Shown here: one piece after another, positions 1 to 6,152 of the stretch | Layout: every line of letters starts with the position of its first letter | Position numbering within the stretch: the stretch's first letter is position 1 | Assembly: GCA_020059425.1 (NCBI GenBank) | Contig: JAGVCD010000321.1 | Location: 1-7,026 of the forward strand | Reading direction: 5' to 3' | Length of the DNA: 7,026 nt | DNA from: Chamaesiphon sp. | Lineage (GTDB): Bacteria > Cyanobacteriota > Cyanobacteriia > Cyanobacteriales > Chamaesiphonaceae | Program-made: the position numbers and the translations under genes | Notes under the pieces: generated by a model | The model's input: the letters and a program-made list of their open reading frames with translations, nothing else | What the model was told of the DNA's origin: nothing | Database searches by the model: none

Positions 1-320
1 AAGGCCATCGCCCCTTCAAAGCCCAAAATACTACCAAAAAAATCACCGACGGCTTCGGAGAAGGGTGCCCAGTTGGTACCAAATTGAAATTCCATCGGTA
101 GTCCGGAGGCCACCCCAATGCCAAAGTTGAGTAGGTAAAGTTTTGACCAAAAACGAGCATGATAGTAATACTCTGGACGGCGGGTCTTCAGCCACATTCC
201 TTCCACAATCACCAGATAAATTGACATGCCGGTGGTGAGGACTGGCCAGAGCATATGAAAGATAGCGGTGAGCGCAAATTGCATTCGAGAGAGCGCTACG
301 GTGTTCGATAAAATATCCAT
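1..320 (-). CDS. cydA: Cytochrome bd-type quinol oxidase subunit I (CydA/CioA-like), N-terminal part only
   Basis: The first 106 codons of a minus-strand gene that runs off the left edge. CydA is the haem-bearing membrane subunit of cytochrome bd, a terminal oxidase that takes electrons from quinol and reduces oxygen to water. The translation has the family's N-terminal signature ALSRMQFALTAIFH, followed by a long hydrophobic helix, then ASGLPMEFQFGTNW and GDFFGSILGFEGAMA. By alignment from memory to E. coli CydA, His22 matches the haem ligand His19 and Glu102 matches Glu99 of the proton/haem site. The ATG at 320 is supported by AGAGGA a few bases upstream and by the match to the family N-terminus. 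The Q-loop and the remaining haem ligands lie outside the window, so the long-loop, short-loop or cyanide-insensitive subtype cannot be decided. chlI lies 137 bp upstream on the same strand, but a terminator separates the two. Confidence 0.95.
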   Translation of the reverse strand, partial: MDILSNTVALSRMQFALTAIFHMLWPVLTTGMSIYLVIVEGMWLKTRRPEYYYHARFWSKLYLLNFGIGVASGLPMEFQFGTNWAPFSEAVGDFFGSILGFEGAMA

Positions 321-353
321 AATTCCTCTGACAATTTTTAGCTGTCTGGAGAA

Positions 354-359
354 AATATA
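354..359 (-). promoter_or_regulatory. Candidate -10 box for cydA
   Basis: On the minus strand TATATT lies 33 bases upstream of the cydA ATG and downstream of the chlI terminator, where a separate cydA promoter would be expected. I see no convincing -35 hexamer at normal spacing, so this is a weak call. Confidence 0.22.
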
Positions 360-393
360 ACGCATCATTAGCAAATACTTGCCGCTAGGTTAC

Positions 394-424
394 AAAAATA
401 GGGAAGGTTCGATCGAACCTTCCC
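394..424 (-). terminator. Rho-independent terminator of chlI
   Basis: A perfect 24-base inverted repeat at 401-424 (arms of 12, GGGAAGGTTCGA and its complement). In RNA it can fold into a 10-bp stem with a four-base loop. On the minus strand it is followed at once by TATTTTT, the U-tract expected for intrinsic termination. It lies 34 bases past the chlI stop and well before the cydA start, so it should end chlI transcription and insulate cydA. On the plus strand the tract after the stem is interrupted, so termination in that direction should be weaker. Confidence 0.85.
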
Positions 425-457
425 TTAACTTTACAAAATCAACAGTTGCCCTCTGGA

Positions 458-1555
458 CTAGCGCACACCTACTGGTTCTTTAGCCACTGGCTCCATCCCA
501 AACACTTCGGCAAATATTTTTTCAACCTTGTTGCCGGAGTCGATCGATTCCAAAGGATCCTTCCGCAAACGATGCCGCAAACACAGAGCAATAATCCGCT
601 GAATATCCTCAGCAGTAGCTTCGGTGCGTCCTTCATAAGCTGCTAATGCCTTAGCCGTGCGGGTGGTCACAATGTCACCACGTAAACCATCCACGTCACA
701 AGTCGCACAAACCTCCGAGATTTTCACTCGCAAGTCATAATCCAAAGTCACTTGATCCAGGCGGTTTTGAGCATCGACAATCTTTTGGCCAAGAGCCAGC
801 TGTTTTTCTTGATAATCTACCAAAAACTCATGGGGCTGCCGATCGAACTCTGATCGTTGCTCCACAATCTGCACCCGCAAAGTTGGTTCCTTCACCGTCC
901 GAATTTCGGCGTGCATCCCAAACCGATCGAGCAGCTGAGGGCGCAACTCGCCTTCTTCCGGGTTGCCAGAACCTACCAAAATAAACCGAGCCGGATGCCG
1001 AATCGAAATCCCTTCCCGTTCCACAGTATTCCAGCCACTAGCAGCGGAATCCAACAAGACATCTACTAAATGATCATCGAGAAGATTGACCTCATCCACA
1101 TACAAAATGCCTCGGTTGGCCTTAGCCAGCAGACCCGGTTCAAAGGCTTTGACCCCTTCCGATAAAGCTTTTTCAATATCGATCGTGCCACAGACCCGGT
1201 CTTCCGTAGCACCTAATGGCAAATCGACCATCGGTACCTTCTTCGTGGCTGTCGGAAAAGGAGTATTATTCGTCAGGAATTCTTGGCGGAGTTCGTCACT
1301 CATCAAGTCGGGGTCACTGGGATGGCTGTTAAAGGGGTCGTTAGCCACCACATCAATTTCTGGGAGTAGATCAGCTAAAGCCCTAATTGTGGTAGACTTT
1401 CCGGTGCCTCGATCGCCCATAATCATCACCCCCCCAATCAATGGATCAATGATATTAAGCAGCAGAGCTAGTTTCATCTCCTCTTGTCCGACGATCGCCG
1501 TAAAAGGGAAAACTACGCGCCGAGAACTAACAGGCGATTGAACAGGAGCAGTCAC
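458..1555 (-). CDS. chlI: Magnesium chelatase ATPase subunit I (ChlI)
   Basis: A complete 365-residue ChlI, the usual cyanobacterial length. With ChlD it forms the AAA+ ring that drives ChlH to insert Mg2+ into protoporphyrin IX, the first step committed to chlorophyll. Seen directly: [18 protein letters not shown] near the N-terminus; Walker A GDRGTGKS at 47-54 (Lys53); Walker B ILYVDE at 150-155 (Asp154, Glu155); sensor-1 region GSGNPEEGE with Asn198; RPQLLDRFG with Arg211; and the sensor-2 region VDGLRGD near the C-terminus. Cys122 in RVCGTID is conserved with plant CHLI, where cysteines take part in thioredoxin control; whether that applies here is inference. The start is GTG at 1555, just before TAPVQSP; an AGG about ten bases upstream may serve the ribosome. 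The gene has its own terminator (394-424). Bacteriochlorophyll BchI is the close alternative, but the context favours ChlI. Confidence 0.97.
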   Translation of the reverse strand: MTAPVQSPVSSRRVVFPFTAIVGQEEMKLALLLNIIDPLIGGVMIMGDRGTGKSTTIRALADLLPEIDVVANDPFNSHPSDPDLMSDELRQEFLTNNTPFPTATKKVPMVDLPLGATEDRVCGTIDIEKALSEGVKAFEPGLLAKANRGILYVDEVNLLDDHLVDVLLDSAASGWNTVEREGISIRHPARFILVGSGNPEEGELRPQLLDRFGMHAEIRTVKEPTLRVQIVEQRSEFDRQPHEFLVDYQEKQLALGQKIVDAQNRLDQVTLDYDLRVKISEVCATCDVDGLRGDIVTTRTAKALAAYEGRTEATAEDIQRIIALCLRHRLRKDPLESIDSGNKVEKIFAEVFGMEPVAKEPVGVR

Positions 1556-1596
1556 AAGATATTACCTATAGCTAATTACGTTTGATAGCGCCTCTT

Positions 1597-1602
1597 ATTA
1601 TA
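1597..1602 (-). promoter_or_regulatory. Candidate -10 box for chlI
   Basis: On the minus strand a perfect TATAAT lies 41 bases upstream of the chlI GTG. A TTGACC (minus strand of 1613-1618) lies only 10 bases further upstream, too close to act as its -35 element, and no good hexamer sits at 16-18 bases. The position fits a chlI promoter with a short leader. Confidence 0.4.
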
Positions 1603-1693
1603 GGATGTAGAGCGGTCAATCTAGGCATTTATATCAGGTCATCTCAGATAAAGTGTCTAAAAAAGGTTATGATCTTACTCAATTTGTCATTCA

Positions 1694-1709
1694 TCACAGC
1701 TAGTTGTGA
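1694..1709. promoter_or_regulatory. Imperfect palindrome in the chlI / coiled-coil divergent region
   Basis: TCACAGCTAGTTGTGA is symmetric at 14 of 16 positions and centred on CTAG. It lies in the 281-bp region between the divergent starts of chlI (1555) and the coiled-coil gene (1837), so it could be an operator for either. The half-sites are in the order TCACA...TGTGA, the reverse of the CRP-family order TGTGA...TCACA, so it is not a standard CRP/SyCRP1 site. No regulator can be named. Confidence 0.2.
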
Positions 1710-1757
1710 ACTACCTGTTAGTAATCAAAACTAAAACTAGCAAAAGTTACACTTGTT

Positions 1758-1786
1758 TTGATCAGGAGATAGTAGTGGGTTATTAA
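1758..1786 (+). promoter_or_regulatory. Candidate promoter for the coiled-coil gene
   Basis: TTGATC (1758-1763) and TATTAA (1781-1786) are separated by 17 bases, each matching the sigma-70 consensus at four of six positions. This would give a leader of roughly 45 bases before the ATG at 1837. The surroundings are AT-rich, so such matches arise easily by chance. Related tracts ACTAAAACTAGCAAAA (from 1730) and ACTAAAATTAGCTAAAA (from 1811) flank it. Confidence 0.25.
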
Positions 1787-1836
1787 TTATTACTTTGCTT
1801 GGTCTTCTTAACTAAAATTAGCTAAAATCTTTACTC

Positions 1837-2979
1837 ATGCCTACATCCTCAGGTAACGAAAACTACAATTTAGACAATTCTGGTTTTTTGCATTTTGAAC
1901 CAATTGGAGTGCACAAATCCCCCATCGCATCTATCGATCGGTCTGAATCATCACCCCTCTTAGATGTAGAGCAAGTGGATGTGGATGAAGAGATTAGTTC
2001 ACTGTTTGCGATGGTGAATCCATCTTTGGCAGATGAAGAAAATGAATTGCCCTCCGCTAACGCCTCTGCTGATCCAAAAATATTGCAAAAAATAGCAGCG
2101 GCTCAAAAAATGTTGACTGATGTCCATTTTGAAAACCAGTTGAAAGCCGCAGCTATTGAAGAAAGTGTGGCCAGAGTTCAAGAACTGCGCCATCGTTCTG
2201 AAAAGTTGGCCAAGTTTAACAAGCAGCAAGTGCAACAAGTCCAAGGGGTTCTAAAATCCTTTGAGCAAATTCGGCAAGACATCATCACCGCTTTGGGTGA
2301 ATTTGGTGGCTATGATCAAGTGCAGGCATTGCTGCAACAAATGAGTGAGGCTGACGCCTCCTTGCGTCAGGCGCAACGGGAGTTGCTCACCCATCAAACT
2401 GATTTATATAGGTCATTGCAGCAAATTCAACAGCAGGTGGAAGAGCGCAATGACAACACAGCTCATCTGCTCCAGCAAAAGCAATCCGACCTTAAAGGCT
2501 TTCTCAGTGCCTCTGAAGAAGTTGAGCAACAGCACTCCACCTCAACAGCCAATGGCTCTGGACAAATGCACCTGTCGGTAGAAGTACAGGATCCATATGA
2601 GCAATTGGCTAGCAAGGCACACTTGATCAAGGTAGCTAAAAGAGTCAATAAAAATAGTGAGACCATTAAAATCCTGCAAACGGAAATTGCTGAATCACAT
2701 CCTCTTAAGGTAGCTAAAAGAGTTAATAAAAATAGCGAGACTATCAAAATCCTGCAAACAGAAATTACTGAACTGTATAACACCTTGAACCAAGGAATTA
2801 AGCAGGACGTTAGTAATTTGAATAGTCTTTACGGTGAAATGACTTCAACTTGGAGTGAGACTAGAAGAAAGCAATGTAGTATCGATAAAAGTCAGCGCCT
2901 GTTTCAGAATTGGCTAATGACCCTCTCGGTAGCGATGGTAATTATGTTGGGAGCAGTTCTCTATCAGCTCTTGAAGTAA
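1837..2979 (+). CDS. Tail-anchored coiled-coil protein of unknown function with an internal tandem duplication
   Basis: I do not recognise this 380-residue protein. Residues 1-80 are hydrophilic and acidic with no signal peptide. Residues 83-230 are rich in Gln, Glu, Lys, Leu and Ala and look like long helices or coiled coil (for example QQVQQVQGVLKSFEQIRQD). Residues 265-312 carry two copies of a 26-residue unit beginning KVAKRVNKNSET. Residues 359-379 (WLMTLSVAMVIMLGAVLYQLL) form the only membrane segment, leaving one Lys beyond it. The likely topology is a cytoplasmic rod held to a membrane by its C-terminus. The ATG at 1837 is favoured because an in-frame TAG lies 18 bases upstream; there is no clear Shine-Dalgarno site. 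The gene stands alone, 84 bp before the phosphatase TTG. A structural, scaffold or chemoreceptor-like role is conceivable, but nothing in the sequence establishes one. Confidence 0.8.
   Translation: MPTSSGNENYNLDNSGFLHFEPIGVHKSPIASIDRSESSPLLDVEQVDVDEEISSLFAMVNPSLADEENELPSANASADPKILQKIAAAQKMLTDVHFENQLKAAAIEESVARVQELRHRSEKLAKFNKQQVQQVQGVLKSFEQIRQDIITALGEFGGYDQVQALLQQMSEADASLRQAQRELLTHQTDLYRSLQQIQQQVEERNDNTAHLLQQKQSDLKGFLSASEEVEQQHSTSTANGSGQMHLSVEVQDPYEQLASKAHLIKVAKRVNKNSETIKILQTEIAESHPLKVAKRVNKNSETIKILQTEITELYNTLNQGIKQDVSNLNSLYGEMTSTWSETRRKQCSIDKSQRLFQNWLMTLSVAMVIMLGAVLYQLLK
2629..2784 (+). repeat. Two tandem 78-bp (26-codon) units inside the coiled-coil gene
   Basis: Unit 1 is 2629-2706 and unit 2 is 2707-2784. 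Over the first 66 bases of each they match at 60 positions. Five of the six differences are silent third-base transitions (GTC/GTT, AGT/AGC, ACC/ACT, ATT/ATC, ACG/ACA); the sixth changes Ala to Thr at codon 21. The last four codons of each unit have diverged. The encoded 20-residue core, KVAKRVNKNSET through ILQTEI, is identical in both copies. A Pro (residue 289) just before unit 2 should break or kink the helix between them. Confidence 0.95.
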
Positions 2980-2994
2980 TTTCTTGCTTTAACC

Positions 2995-3003
2995 TGCTAT
3001 AAA
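2995..3003 (+). promoter_or_regulatory. Candidate extended -10 promoter for the phosphatase / dihydroorotase-like operon
   Basis: TGCTATAAA matches an extended -10 element (TG, one base, then TATAAA, five of six to consensus). It lies just after the coiled-coil stop and about 60 bases before the TTG at 3064. No good -35 sits at 17 bases, which an extended -10 can tolerate. I see no terminator between the coiled-coil gene and this point, so read-through is also possible. Confidence 0.35.
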
Positions 3004-3050
3004 AACGTCATGAGCCGTTAGAATTACCCTGAATACTCATACCCACCATT

Positions 3051-3055
3051 GGAGG
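3051..3055 (+). promoter_or_regulatory. Shine-Dalgarno site that fixes the phosphatase start
   Basis: GGAGG lies eight bases upstream of the TTG at 3064, ideal spacing. A second in-frame TTG at 3049 overlaps this site and has no ribosome site of its own. The protein from 3064 begins (M)TTRVIILRHG, placing the catalytic RHG motif at residues 9-11, as usual for the family. Confidence 0.8.
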
Positions 3056-3063
3056 GCACACCC

Positions 3064-4386
3064 TTGACTACGCGCGTTATCATTCTGCGGCACGGCCAAA
3101 GCAGTTACAACAGTCAAGGTAGAATTCAGGGGCGTTGCAACGATTCGACTTTGACTGATAAAGGGGTAGCTGATGCGGTTACTACTGGCCAAGCTCTGCA
3201 GGGCTTGAGTCTGGATGCTGTTTACTGTAGTCCTCTCCAGCGGGCTAGTGCAACGGCTCAGACGGTAGTTGCGCAAATTCCCTCAGCTCCCACTCCAGTT
3301 AGTGACGATCGGCTGAAGGAAGTAGATCTGCCTCCTTGGGAAAAAATGCTGTTTACGGAAGTAGCCGCTCAGTTCCCGGCAGAATACCGTTTGTGGCAGG
3401 AATCTCCCCACCAGTTGGTTTTGCAGGTGAATGGTCAAGAACATCGTCCGATCGCCTCTCTCTATCAACAGGCGCAGGAATTCTGGCAAACAATTCTGCC
3501 ACAGCATAATAATCAAACCATTCTGATAGTTGCTCACAATGGTATTAACCGGGCTTTGATCAGCACCGCATTGGGAATTTCCCCAGAGTATTATCAGTCT
3601 ATTCAGCAATCCAACTGTGCGGTTTCTGTTTTAAATTTTAGTCAGGGCTGGGGTTCAGCCGTCCAGCTAGAATCGCTCAATCAGGTGGCTCACCTTGGTC
3701 GGCCACTCCCTGAAACCAAGACGGCAGGTCCCCGGTTTTTGATTATTCGTCATGGCGAAACTGACTGGAACCGGGCGGGTCGGTTTCAAGGACAAATTGA
3801 TGTGCCACTGAATGACTATGGGCGAGTCCAAGCCGGTCAGGCCAGAGACTTTTTACAGTCAGTGCCGATCGACTTCGCTTTTACTAGCCCGATGCTGCGG
3901 CCCAAGGAAACTGCCGAGATTATCTTACAGGCTCATCCAGCAGTAGTTTTGCAAACCAATGCCGACTTACAAGAAATTAGCCACGGACTCTGGGAAGGCA
4001 AATTAGAATCGGAAATTGCGGTGGACTATGCCCAGGAGCTAGAAGATTGGCGCACCCAGCCTGAGACCGTGCAAATGCCAGAGGGTGAAAATCTGCCCGA
4101 TGTGTGGCAACGTGCTGGTCAAGCTTGGCAAGATATTTTAAGCAAAGTGGGTGATGTCAACCAGACTGGTATTGTGGTGGCTCATGATGCTACCAACAAG
4201 GTCTTACTCTGTCAGTTGCTGGGTCTGCAACTCGCCGACTTTTGGAAAATCAAACAGGGTAATGGTGCCGTCACCATGGTGAGTTATCCCCGAGGTATTC
4301 AGGAGTTGCCCATGATTCAATGTCTGAATCTGACCAGTCATCTCTCTGGTGGCATCTTAGATAAAACTGCGACAGGTGCCTTGTAA
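3064..4386 (+). CDS. Tandem two-domain histidine phosphatase (phosphoglycerate mutase-like superfamily)
   Basis: 440 residues from the TTG at 3064, comprising two histidine-phosphatase domains in one chain. Domain 1 (about 1-200) has RHG with His10, the SPLQRA arginine Arg60, Glu86 and the second catalytic His158 (VAHNG). Domain 2 (about 225-435) has RHGETDWN with His230, SPMLRP with Arg279, Glu304 in QEISHGLWEG, and His374 (VAHDA). Both keep the His-Arg-Glu-His set, so both could hydrolyse phosphate esters through a phospho-histidine. Domain 1 lacks the usual GxWEG, reading DLPPWEK, which suggests a different substrate or a weaker site. Two-domain cyanobacterial homologues are often labelled phosphoglycerate mutase or alpha-ribazole-phosphate phosphatase, and some cyanobacterial relatives are phosphoserine phosphatases. 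The substrate cannot be read from sequence, so I give no symbol. The next gene's ATG is one base past this stop, suggesting coupled translation. No signal peptide; cytoplasmic. Confidence 0.9.
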   Translation: MTTRVIILRHGQSSYNSQGRIQGRCNDSTLTDKGVADAVTTGQALQGLSLDAVYCSPLQRASATAQTVVAQIPSAPTPVSDDRLKEVDLPPWEKMLFTEVAAQFPAEYRLWQESPHQLVLQVNGQEHRPIASLYQQAQEFWQTILPQHNNQTILIVAHNGINRALISTALGISPEYYQSIQQSNCAVSVLNFSQGWGSAVQLESLNQVAHLGRPLPETKTAGPRFLIIRHGETDWNRAGRFQGQIDVPLNDYGRVQAGQARDFLQSVPIDFAFTSPMLRPKETAEIILQAHPAVVLQTNADLQEISHGLWEGKLESEIAVDYAQELEDWRTQPETVQMPEGENLPDVWQRAGQAWQDILSKVGDVNQTGIVVAHDATNKVLLCQLLGLQLADFWKIKQGNGAVTMVSYPRGIQELPMIQCLNLTSHLSGGILDKTATGAL

Positions 4387-4387
4387 G

Positions 4388-5632
4388 ATGTCTAGTCTGT
4401 TGTTACGCCAGGTGCGGCTGATTGATCCAGTCGCTGGACTGGATCGGGTCGCTGATGTTTTGGTGGTGGATGGCCAAATTGGGCAAGTTGCCGATCGAAT
4501 CACCGAATGGCCAGCAGATACTAGCGAACAGGATGGTCGCGATCAGATTTTGGCTCCGGGTTTGGTGGACTTGTATAGCCACAGCAGCGAACCAGGCACA
4601 GAGGAACAAGAGACGATCTTGTCGCTACTGCGATCGGCTCAAGCGGGCGGCTTTGTGGAAGTGGGGATTTTGCCCAATACTCAACCGGTGATCGATAATT
4701 CGGCGATCGTCAGTAAAATTCAGGAGTTATCCCAACAAGCGGCTGCTCAAATGGTGGCCGCTCCCTGTCTACATCTATGGGGAGCCGTGACCCAAGGCTG
4801 TGCTGGTGAACAACTAGCAAATCTTCAGGATTTGGCCGACAGTGCTGTGGTAGGTTTTACAGATGGTCGGGCAGTGCAAAACCCGCAGCTACTGCATCGT
4901 CTTTTAGAATATTTGCAACCTTATTCCCAACCATTAATGTTGTGGCCACTTGATCGTCAGTTAGCGGGGGGCGGGGTGGCTAGACAGGGTGCTGCAGCGC
5001 TGCGGCTAGGTTTGGCCAGCAGTCCGGCCAGTAGTGAATCAACCGCCGTCGCCACTATTTTGGAATTAGTAGCCGTGATCGGCACCCCGGTACATTTAAT
5101 GCGGATTTCCACTGAGCGATCGGTGCAATTAATTGCGGCTGCTAAGCAAGCAGGTTTACCAATCACCGCCAGCACCACCTGGTTACATCTATTGGGTGAT
5201 ACGGAGACCCTGGCCAGTTATGATCCAAATTGGCGAATCGATCCGCCGCTGGGCAACCAGAGCGATCGGCAGGCGTTGATTCCAGCTGTAGCTAATGGCG
5301 TAATTGATGCGATTGCGATCGATCATCATGCCCATGCTTACGAAGACAAAAAAGTAGCTTTTGGATCAGCGCCAGTGGGAGCGATCGGCCTGCAGTTCGC
5401 CCTACCCATTTTATGGGAGCAGTTAGTGCAAACTGGTCATCTAACTGCCCTCCAGCTATGGTCAGCCTTAAGTACTAAGCCTGCTCAATGTTGGCAAAGA
5501 CCAGCACCCACTACCCTGATTTTGTTTGATCCGACTACCAGCTGGGAAGCCAATGCTACCAACGTACTATCTCGTTCGTATAATACGCCTTGGTGGGGAA
5601 AGATTATCCCTGGCCAGGTGCAAGTACTTTAA
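4388..5632 (+). CDS. Dihydroorotase-like protein, probably non-catalytic (PyrC' type)
   Basis: 414 residues from the ATG at 4388, the usual length of type I dihydroorotase in the amidohydrolase superfamily. Landmarks are in order: APGLVDL (56-62), LPNTQPVID (95-103), FTDG (157-160), ISTERSV (240-246), DPPL (285-288) and AIDHHAH (310-316). Active-site residues are eroded. The metal motif HxH reads Tyr63-Ser-His65, and Arg of HxREPG is Ser67. The later metal histidines are Trp186 and Arg239, and the substrate motif NPPLR is DPPLG. His65, Asp159 and the catalytic-type Asp312 remain. Catalysis of carbamoyl-aspartate cyclisation is therefore unlikely. Inactive PyrC' proteins are known in Pseudomonas as structural partners of aspartate transcarbamoylase, so a PyrB-binding role is a reasonable inference. 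A GTG at 4376 would overlap the phosphatase by 11 bases. ATG 4388 is preferred for the AGG eleven bases upstream. Confidence 0.88.
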   Translation: MSSLLLRQVRLIDPVAGLDRVADVLVVDGQIGQVADRITEWPADTSEQDGRDQILAPGLVDLYSHSSEPGTEEQETILSLLRSAQAGGFVEVGILPNTQPVIDNSAIVSKIQELSQQAAAQMVAAPCLHLWGAVTQGCAGEQLANLQDLADSAVVGFTDGRAVQNPQLLHRLLEYLQPYSQPLMLWPLDRQLAGGGVARQGAAALRLGLASSPASSESTAVATILELVAVIGTPVHLMRISTERSVQLIAAAKQAGLPITASTTWLHLLGDTETLASYDPNWRIDPPLGNQSDRQALIPAVANGVIDAIAIDHHAHAYEDKKVAFGSAPVGAIGLQFALPILWEQLVQTGHLTALQLWSALSTKPAQCWQRPAPTTLILFDPTTSWEANATNVLSRSYNTPWWGKIIPGQVQVL

Positions 5633-5655
5633 TTATTTATTGGGAAAGTTGAAAG

Positions 5656-6147
5656 TTACTTAGGAGTAGCCACTTGCAGCCGACTGACGCGCAGCGTAAA
5701 AGCCCCCCCACTAGTATCACTAAAGCCCTGTACCCGCACTAGATAAGTGGCAGTCTTTTTGATTCTGGCAAACAACAAGGAGTTACTGGTACCATCTGGT
5801 CCATCATCATTTTTACCGACAGTTTTGCCTTCTTTGGTTAAGAGCGCTACCACCGGATCAAAATTGTCGGAAATTAGATCGATCGCCACCTGGTCTCCTG
5901 CCGTGAGTTGAATAGTGTAGTCTTGGGCAAAACCCCCATCACCCAAAGGAATATCGCGATCGGAAAGTGTCCCTAACACATCTTTATCCAGTGACAAAGA
6001 GAGGGGCTTATACACGGGGCTGGAGCTAGGTGAGCTAGTTGCTGGCTTAGTAGGCGCACTATTTTGAGCAGTTGCTTGTTCAGGATTCAGAAAAATGATC
6101 AGCCAAAAGCAAGAAAGGGGCCATAACTGCCGAACAGGTCTGAACAT
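5656..6147 (-). CDS. Exported PPC-domain (pre-peptidase C-terminal-like) protein
   Basis: 163 residues. Residues 1-27 form a Sec signal peptide: basic start (Arg3, Arg6), hydrophobic core CFWLIIFL, and a likely signal peptidase I cut after Ala-Thr-Ala27. Residues 29-46 are a Pro/Ser/Thr-rich linker. Residues 50-158 fit one PPC beta-sandwich domain, with LGTLSDRD, YTIQLTAGDQVAIDL, DPVVALL, the Asp-rich NDDGPDGTSNSLL, and YLVRVQGFS...GAFTLRV. PPC domains usually sit at the C-terminus of secreted proteases and other exported enzymes, where they aid secretion or binding. Here the domain stands alone with no enzyme, as in many small cyanobacterial periplasmic or extracellular proteins of unknown function. 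The Cys at 13 lies inside the hydrophobic core without a proper lipobox, so a lipoprotein is unlikely. The gene converges on the dihydroorotase-like gene with a 23-bp gap, and no hairpin terminator is visible there. No Shine-Dalgarno site precedes the ATG. Confidence 0.85.
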   Translation of the reverse strand: MFRPVRQLWPLSCFWLIIFLNPEQATAQNSAPTKPATSSPSSSPVYKPLSLSLDKDVLGTLSDRDIPLGDGGFAQDYTIQLTAGDQVAIDLISDNFDPVVALLTKEGKTVGKNDDGPDGTSNSLLFARIKKTATYLVRVQGFSDTSGGAFTLRVSRLQVATPK

Positions 6148-6152
6148 ACAAT
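6147..6152 (+). promoter_or_regulatory. Candidate -10 box for the IMPase-family gene
   Basis: TACAAT (five of six to consensus) lies 33 bases before the ATG at 6186. It overlaps the first base of the divergent PPC-domain gene. No good -35 is visible at normal spacing. Only 38 bp separate the two divergent starts, so at least one promoter must reach into a neighbouring reading frame. Confidence 0.25.

Noticed and set aside
446..1069. Two short plus-strand open frames (446-646 and 857-1069)
   Set aside because: Both lie inside chlI on the opposite strand (the first reaches slightly past its stop), and their translations look like random shadow peptides.
1086..1541. 151-codon plus-strand open frame opposite chlI
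   Set aside because: It is entirely antisense to the strongly conserved Walker A/B part of chlI, has no domain-like composition, and is explained by chlI codon usage.
1730..1829. Near-repeat ACTAAAACTAGC / ACTAAAATTAGCT in the intergenic region
   Set aside because: The matches are short and in low-complexity AT-rich DNA; chance is enough to explain them, so they are not listed as a repeat feature.
1999..2783. Open frames on the opposite strand and in another frame of the coiled-coil gene, including a Cys/Leu-rich one at 2463-2783
   Set aside because: The minus-strand frame at 2463-2783 even shows the 26-residue duplication as a shadow; the plus-strand frame at 1837 is the one with coherent coiled-coil, repeat and membrane anchor.
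3037..3609. Minus-strand open frames opposite the phosphatase
   Set aside because: They are antisense to its catalytic motifs RHG and AHNG, with no sign of an independent gene.
4376..4387. GTG at 4376 as start of the dihydroorotase-like gene
   Set aside because: No ribosome site precedes it and it would add only four residues; the ATG at 4388 has AGG at a usable distance.
5633..5655. Terminator between the convergent dihydroorotase-like and PPC genes
   Set aside because: The 23-bp gap has no inverted repeat. CCTGGCCAGG (5609-5618) in the gene end is symmetric, but no T-tract directly follows it.
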